From Candidatus Zixiibacteriota bacterium (GTDB lineage Bacteria > RBG-13-66-14 > B26-G2 > WVWN01): 9,456 nucleotides of DNA. A program made the position numbers and the translations under genes. Location of the stretch: positions 1 through 9,456 of the forward strand of contig JAUWLW010000071.1 of NCBI GenBank assembly GCA_030613505.1. Direction: 5' to 3'. The notes below the pieces were generated by a model. It did no database searches and had not been told where the DNA came from. It was given only the letters and a program-made list of their open reading frames with translations. Every line of letters starts with the position of its first letter. Position 1 is the stretch's first letter. Below, piece by piece: positions 5,993-9,456 of this stretch.

Positions 5993-8233
5993 TTAGATAA
6001 ATTGTTCGATAACCGACAACAACTCGCGTTGGTCGAAGTGGCTTTTCTTTATGTAAGCGTCGGCGCCCGCCTCCAGGCCCCGGGCCATATCCTTGTCCGT
6101 CTCGAGCGACGTTACGACTATTACCGGCAAATCGCGGTGCTCCGCGGAAGCCCGCAGGCGGCGCGTTAACTCGTACCCGTCCATCCGGGGCATCTGGAGG
6201 TCGACGATGGCAAGGTCACACGCTACTTCGGCCAGCACCTCCAGCGCTTCCCGGCCGTCGCTCGCCAAGGCAACGTCGTACCCCGCCGCTTCCAATATAT
6301 TTTTCTCTAACGCGCGCGTCGTCAAGGAGTCGTCCACTACGAGTATGGTGCGCTTTCGCACTTCGGGCGTCGTCACCGGGGCGGTGCGGAGAGGCGCTTC
6401 GCCGCGTATTACCTCGCGGACCAAAACGTCGGCGTTGACGATTAAGATCACTTCGCCCTTCCCGGTAACGTGCGCGGCGCCGAAATACGGCGTCTGTGCT
6501 CCGACGGGGCCCAAATCTTTCGTTAAAAACTCCCCCTCCCCCATAACGCCGGAAACGACGAGCGCGGCTTCCCCCGACGGCGAAGACAAAATCAACACCG
6601 CGGAACCGGCCTCAAAACCCCCGCCGCCGGTGCCCAAAATCGTCGCCAGTTCGCCGGCCGCGATGGTCCGTCCGTCGTACTGCATTACCCGCTTGCCCTC
6701 CACGGTTTCGAAATCGCCGCCCGACGCTACGTCCACCCGCCTGATAGCGCTCGAAGGCACGATGAACCTGGCGTTCCCGGCTTCAACCAACATCCCACGC
6801 GCGGTCGCTATGGTAACCGGCAGTTGGATCGTGAACCGGGACCCCACTCCGGATACCGTCCAAAGGTCGACCGTCCCCCCCAAGGCGGCGACGTTAGCGA
6901 CGACGACGTCCAGACCTACGCCGCGGCCCCCGAATTCGGAAACCTTCGTTTTGGTGGTAACGCCCGGCTCGAAAACCAATCGCGCGATTTCTTCCGGCCC
7001 CAAGCCCTCCGCCGCCTCGGCGCGCACGAGGCCAGCCTTTAACGCCACATCCTTAACTTTCTCCAAATCGATCCCGCGCCCGTCGTCTTCGACCTCGACG
7101 AGTAAACGAGAACCTACCCGCGCACTCGAGATAAGGACCCTACCCGCGGCCGGCTTACCCGCTGCGCGTCGGGTCTCCTCGTCTTCAATGCCGTGGTCGA
7201 CGGCATTCCGCAGGATATGGTTGAGAGGGTCTTTAATGAGCTCAATAATAGCTTTATCGAGCTCGTTGTCCTCGCCTATTATGTCCAGTCGTACTTTCTT
7301 CCCCAGTCGAACGGCCAGGTCGCGCACGGGCCGCCGGAAACTCCGAAACAACTCGCGGAGCGGCGCCATCCGGAGCCGGCCCAACTCGTCTCCAAAACCG
7401 GCGAGGTCTAGCTCGAACCTCTTCGCCGCGCCGCCGTAGTCGAAATCGATAGTACGCATTTCGCGGTCGACCGAACCGAAAGACGCGGCCGCCTTTTCCA
7501 CCTGGCGTAATAATTCCTCTCGGTCCCCCCGCCGCCGGTACGTTTCCAGGGCTTCGTTAAGCGTCTTGTTGGCGGCCCGTGCCGAAAGGGCTACCCCTTG
7601 AAAACGCGCGCCGAATTCGTCGTTTCTGAATTTCTCCTCCCACATCTCCGAAAACCCATCTAGCACAGCGTCCAGCTTCGTGACCGGCAGCCGCAGCGTT
7701 TCTTCTCGCATCCGCGGCGTTCCGTTATCGCGCCGCACCGCAGCCGCCATGGCTTGGGCCCCGGCCGCAGCGTCCTCTTTCATCGTTGCCCCGCCGGCTT
7801 CCTCGCGAGAGGGCGAACGCCCGGAGTTCGCGCCGGCCTCAAGCAAACGCCGCACGCGCTCGGCCTCCGCGCGTACGCCGGCATCCTCCGCCTGCTGCCC
7901 CGGCGCCGCTTCTTCTATTAAGGTGCTTATGGTATCCAGAGCCGTTAAGGTCTCGGTATTGGCCCTTTCATCGTAGTCGACCTCGCCGCGCCTGACCGCG
8001 CCGAAGACATCCTCCATCGCGTGCGCTATTTCGGCCACACCTTCAACGCCCAACGTACTAGCCGACCCTTTTAAGCTGTGCGCGGCGCGAAATAACTCCT
8101 CCAGCCCGGCGTCGCCGACGTCACCGCTTTCCAAAGCGAGTAGAAGCTCGGTTATGCGACTTACGTGCTCCCGGCCCTCCGCCCGGAACAGCGCGAATAT
8201 TTCTTCCATCGGCTCCTGCGACGCGTCGCCCAT
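5993..8233 (-). CDS. cheA: Hybrid chemosensory histidine kinase CheA with C-terminal receiver (WspE/FrzE-like architecture)
   Basis: This is a 746-residue cytoplasmic kinase. The order is: Hpt/P1 (about 8-110, phospho-His H52 in AHSLKGSA); an Ala/Arg/Glu-rich linker (111-177); a long dimerisation/P3-like region (178-300); HATPase/P4 (about 300-475) with N box HILRNAVDHG (339-348), G1 box EDDGRGID (382-389), F box FEPGVTT (421-427) and G2 box GGRGVGLD (435-442); CheW-like P5 (about 476-610); and a C-terminal receiver (628-744) with D634-D635, phosphoacceptor D678, T708 and K730. No CheY/CheB-docking P2 domain is evident. The kinase would autophosphorylate under receptor control and pass phosphate to its own receiver, CheB and the CheY-like protein. 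This layout is typical of Wsp and Frz-type systems. ATG 8233 lacks a good SD; ATG at codon 9, with AGGAG 3 nt before it, is an alternative start. It begins 12 bp after the receptor gene. Confidence 0.95.
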   Translation of the reverse strand: MGDASQEPMEEIFALFRAEGREHVSRITELLLALESGDVGDAGLEELFRAAHSLKGSASTLGVEGVAEIAHAMEDVFGAVRRGEVDYDERANTETLTALDTISTLIEEAAPGQQAEDAGVRAEAERVRRLLEAGANSGRSPSREEAGGATMKEDAAAGAQAMAAAVRRDNGTPRMREETLRLPVTKLDAVLDGFSEMWEEKFRNDEFGARFQGVALSARAANKTLNEALETYRRRGDREELLRQVEKAAASFGSVDREMRTIDFDYGGAAKRFELDLAGFGDELGRLRMAPLRELFRSFRRPVRDLAVRLGKKVRLDIIGEDNELDKAIIELIKDPLNHILRNAVDHGIEDEETRRAAGKPAAGRVLISSARVGSRLLVEVEDDGRGIDLEKVKDVALKAGLVRAEAAEGLGPEEIARLVFEPGVTTKTKVSEFGGRGVGLDVVVANVAALGGTVDLWTVSGVGSRFTIQLPVTIATARGMLVEAGNARFIVPSSAIRRVDVASGGDFETVEGKRVMQYDGRTIAAGELATILGTGGGGFEAGSAVLILSSPSGEAALVVSGVMGEGEFLTKDLGPVGAQTPYFGAAHVTGKGEVILIVNADVLVREVIRGEAPLRTAPVTTPEVRKRTILVVDDSLTTRALEKNILEAAGYDVALASDGREALEVLAEVACDLAIVDLQMPRMDGYELTRRLRASAEHRDLPVIVVTSLETDKDMARGLEAGADAYIKKSHFDQRELLSVIEQFI

Positions 8234-8245
8234 GCTACGGGGTAC

Positions 8246-9418
8246 TTACGCCTCCAACGTATACCGGCCGGTCGATTCCGCCAACCGCGCACCTAAGTCG
8301 CTAAGGCCGCGGGCGGCGTCCTCGATCTCCTTCGCGCTGGTTACGCTTTCGGCCGCGACCTGGTTTATGTTCTCCATAGCCAACGCTACCTGTTCCATCC
8401 CTATGCTCTGCTGATTGGCGGACGATGCAATCTGCTTCGCCGAACGTCCCACCGTAGCGACGGCCTCGGAGAGATTCTCCATCCTCTCGCGCAGGACGCC
8501 CACGATCTCCTTGCCGCGGTCGACCCTTTTCGACGCCTCTTCGGCTACCATCACCGAAGTATTGCCCGCGCTTTGGATTTCGTTCAATATTTCCTGGATC
8601 TGCGACGCCGCGGCCTTCGACTGGTCGGCAAGGTTTTTAACCTCGACCGCCACGACGCCGAAACCCTTGCCCGCCTCGCCCGCCCGGGCGGCCTCGATGG
8701 ACGCGTTTAACGACAGGATGTTGGACCGTTCCGCAAGCTCCCGGACGGTGCGCAATATCTCGCTAATTTGCTGCGTCTTCTCGGACAACGTCAAAACGCT
8801 AACCGCGCTCTTCGCTACCTGGTCGGCAACGCGGTTGAATTCCTCCACCGTCTTTCCGACCGTCGCCTCGCCGTCGGCACAGAACTCGGCGGATTGTTCC
8901 GAGACGCCGACGATATCCTGGGCGCGACCGGCTGCCTGTTCGCTGGTCTGCTTGACCTCGGTGACGGTCGTGCTAGTCTGGCTTATCGACGACGCTTGCT
9001 CGCTCGCGCCCGCGCTTTGTTGGACGATAGAAGCTAATATTTCGCTAGTCCCCTTGTTGATGTCGAGGGCGGCTTGTTTAATCCCGACTAGTAATTCGCG
9101 AATGCCCTCGGCCATAGCGTCTATAGCGCGGTAAAGTTTTCCTATTTCGTCGTCGGTCCGAGGGCGCGGTTTCATTGTCAGGTCGCGGCGCGCTATTTTT
9201 TCCAGAACGGCCGTAGCACCACCTAGTGGTCGCATTAGACGCGTGTCGAACCACCAATATATTACCGCCGCGCCTAATACTATAAACGCGAGCATCGCCA
9301 CCACGAAGCCCCAAGACCCGGTTATACGGGCCGCTACGGCCAATACGACTAATAACGCGATATATACCAATAATATCGCTAATAATTGAAACCTTAACGT
9401 CACCCGCGGCGAGCCCAT
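8246..9418 (-). CDS. Methyl-accepting chemoreceptor without a sensory ectodomain
   Basis: This 390-residue protein has two membrane helices close together (about 11-30 and 37-57), joined by a loop of only about six residues (ITGSWG), so there is no periplasmic ligand domain. A HAMP domain follows (about 58-110, with RPL after TM2 and [15 protein letters not shown]). The rest is a long coiled-coil signalling domain with hairpin tip around 229-267, containing [20 protein letters not shown], the site that contacts CheA and CheW. The two arms are roughly equal (about 135 and 145 residues), giving a 40-helical-turn-like size by rough count. The C-terminus ends in TLEA, with no NWETF-type pentapeptide for CheR/CheB docking. 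It probably senses membrane state or a cytoplasmic or partner-borne signal. The start has AAGGAG 4 nt upstream. It is the first gene of the visible operon. Confidence 0.95.
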   Translation of the reverse strand: MGSPRVTLRFQLLAILLVYIALLVVLAVAARITGSWGFVVAMLAFIVLGAAVIYWWFDTRLMRPLGGATAVLEKIARRDLTMKPRPRTDDEIGKLYRAIDAMAEGIRELLVGIKQAALDINKGTSEILASIVQQSAGASEQASSISQTSTTVTEVKQTSEQAAGRAQDIVGVSEQSAEFCADGEATVGKTVEEFNRVADQVAKSAVSVLTLSEKTQQISEILRTVRELAERSNILSLNASIEAARAGEAGKGFGVVAVEVKNLADQSKAAASQIQEILNEIQSAGNTSVMVAEEASKRVDRGKEIVGVLRERMENLSEAVATVGRSAKQIASSANQQSIGMEQVALAMENINQVAAESVTSAKEIEDAARGLSDLGARLAESTGRYTLEA

Positions 9419-9430
9419 AATGCTCCTTTT
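9419..9430 (-). promoter_or_regulatory. Ribosome binding site of the chemoreceptor gene
   Basis: AAAAGGAG (9430-9423, minus strand) lies 4 nt before ATG 9418-9416 and supports that start. No promoter is recognisable in the 26 bp left before the window edge, so the operon promoter, or further upstream genes, must lie outside. Confidence 0.75.
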
Positions 9431-9456
9431 CGTTCGGTTTCGGGATGGTCAGCCCG

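Noticed and set aside
6093-7439. A long plus-strand open frame (448 codons) opposite cheA
   Set aside because: It is antisense to the clear CheA kinase and P5 domains, its product is low-complexity Ser/Thr/Arg/Pro, and it has no recognisable domain. GC-rich coding DNA produces such shadows.
8415-9134. A plus-strand open frame (239 codons) opposite the chemoreceptor
   Set aside because: It mirrors the conserved MCP coiled coil, has no domain of its own and no SD. It is a shadow.
9449-9456. Possible end (GGC TGA) of an upstream minus-strand gene at the right edge
   Set aside because: Only two codons are visible and a stop triplet is expected by chance, so it cannot be called a gene.
1-9456. 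CRISPR arrays, tRNA or rRNA genes, insertion sequences, integrase or attachment sites
   Set aside because: I looked for spaced direct repeats, transposase-like proteins, terminal inverted repeats and RNA gene signatures and saw none. Almost all sequence is accounted for by the eight genes.

Overview
This is a GC-rich, densely coded bacterial window holding eight protein-coding genes. Seven lie on the minus strand and one, near the left, on the plus strand. A lipoprotein, a signal-peptide protein and a membrane chemoreceptor point to a bacterium with a cell envelope of Gram-negative type. Ile-ATA, Leu-TTA and Val-GTA codons are used freely despite the high GC, and several genes lack a clear Shine-Dalgarno (SD) sequence. 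I cannot name a phylum from the sequence alone; a deltaproteobacterial or uncultivated candidate-phylum source would fit.

Left part (1-1749, minus strand): a nucleoside phosphorylase/nucleosidase-family gene is followed 4 bp later by an FAD-linked oxidase of the glycolate oxidase GlcD / D-lactate dehydrogenase type, which runs off the left edge. The oxidase appears to start at a TTG codon that has a strong SD inside the end of the nucleosidase gene. Next, 1750-1829 contains two overlapping, divergent promoter candidates. The plus-strand one serves a six-bladed NHL-repeat lipoprotein (1811-2701). Its predicted leader is only about 10 nt, with no SD.

Middle (2702-3620): a hairpin terminator separates the lipoprotein from a convergent secreted protein (2766-3503). 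That protein is almost entirely five copies of a roughly 42-residue repeat centred on DGSYLW, which suggests a small five-bladed beta-propeller.

Right part (3621-9418, minus strand): five closely spaced genes form a chemosensory operon. In transcription order they are a methyl-accepting chemoreceptor with two membrane helices and no sensory ectodomain, a hybrid CheA kinase with a C-terminal receiver and no evident P2 domain, the methylesterase CheB, a stand-alone CheY-like receiver, and a coiled-coil plus GAF-domain protein. No CheW, CheR or flagellar gene is visible, but the window ends 38 bp upstream of the receptor gene, so these may lie just outside. The hybrid kinase resembles WspE/FrzE-type systems that control functions other than swimming. 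The proposed flow is receptor to CheA to its own receiver, the CheY-like protein and CheB, with the GAF protein as a possible extra sensor, scaffold or output partner. The most interesting items are this operon's unusual composition and its GAF partner, the five-blade repeat protein, and the divergent promoter with its nearly leaderless lipoprotein transcript.
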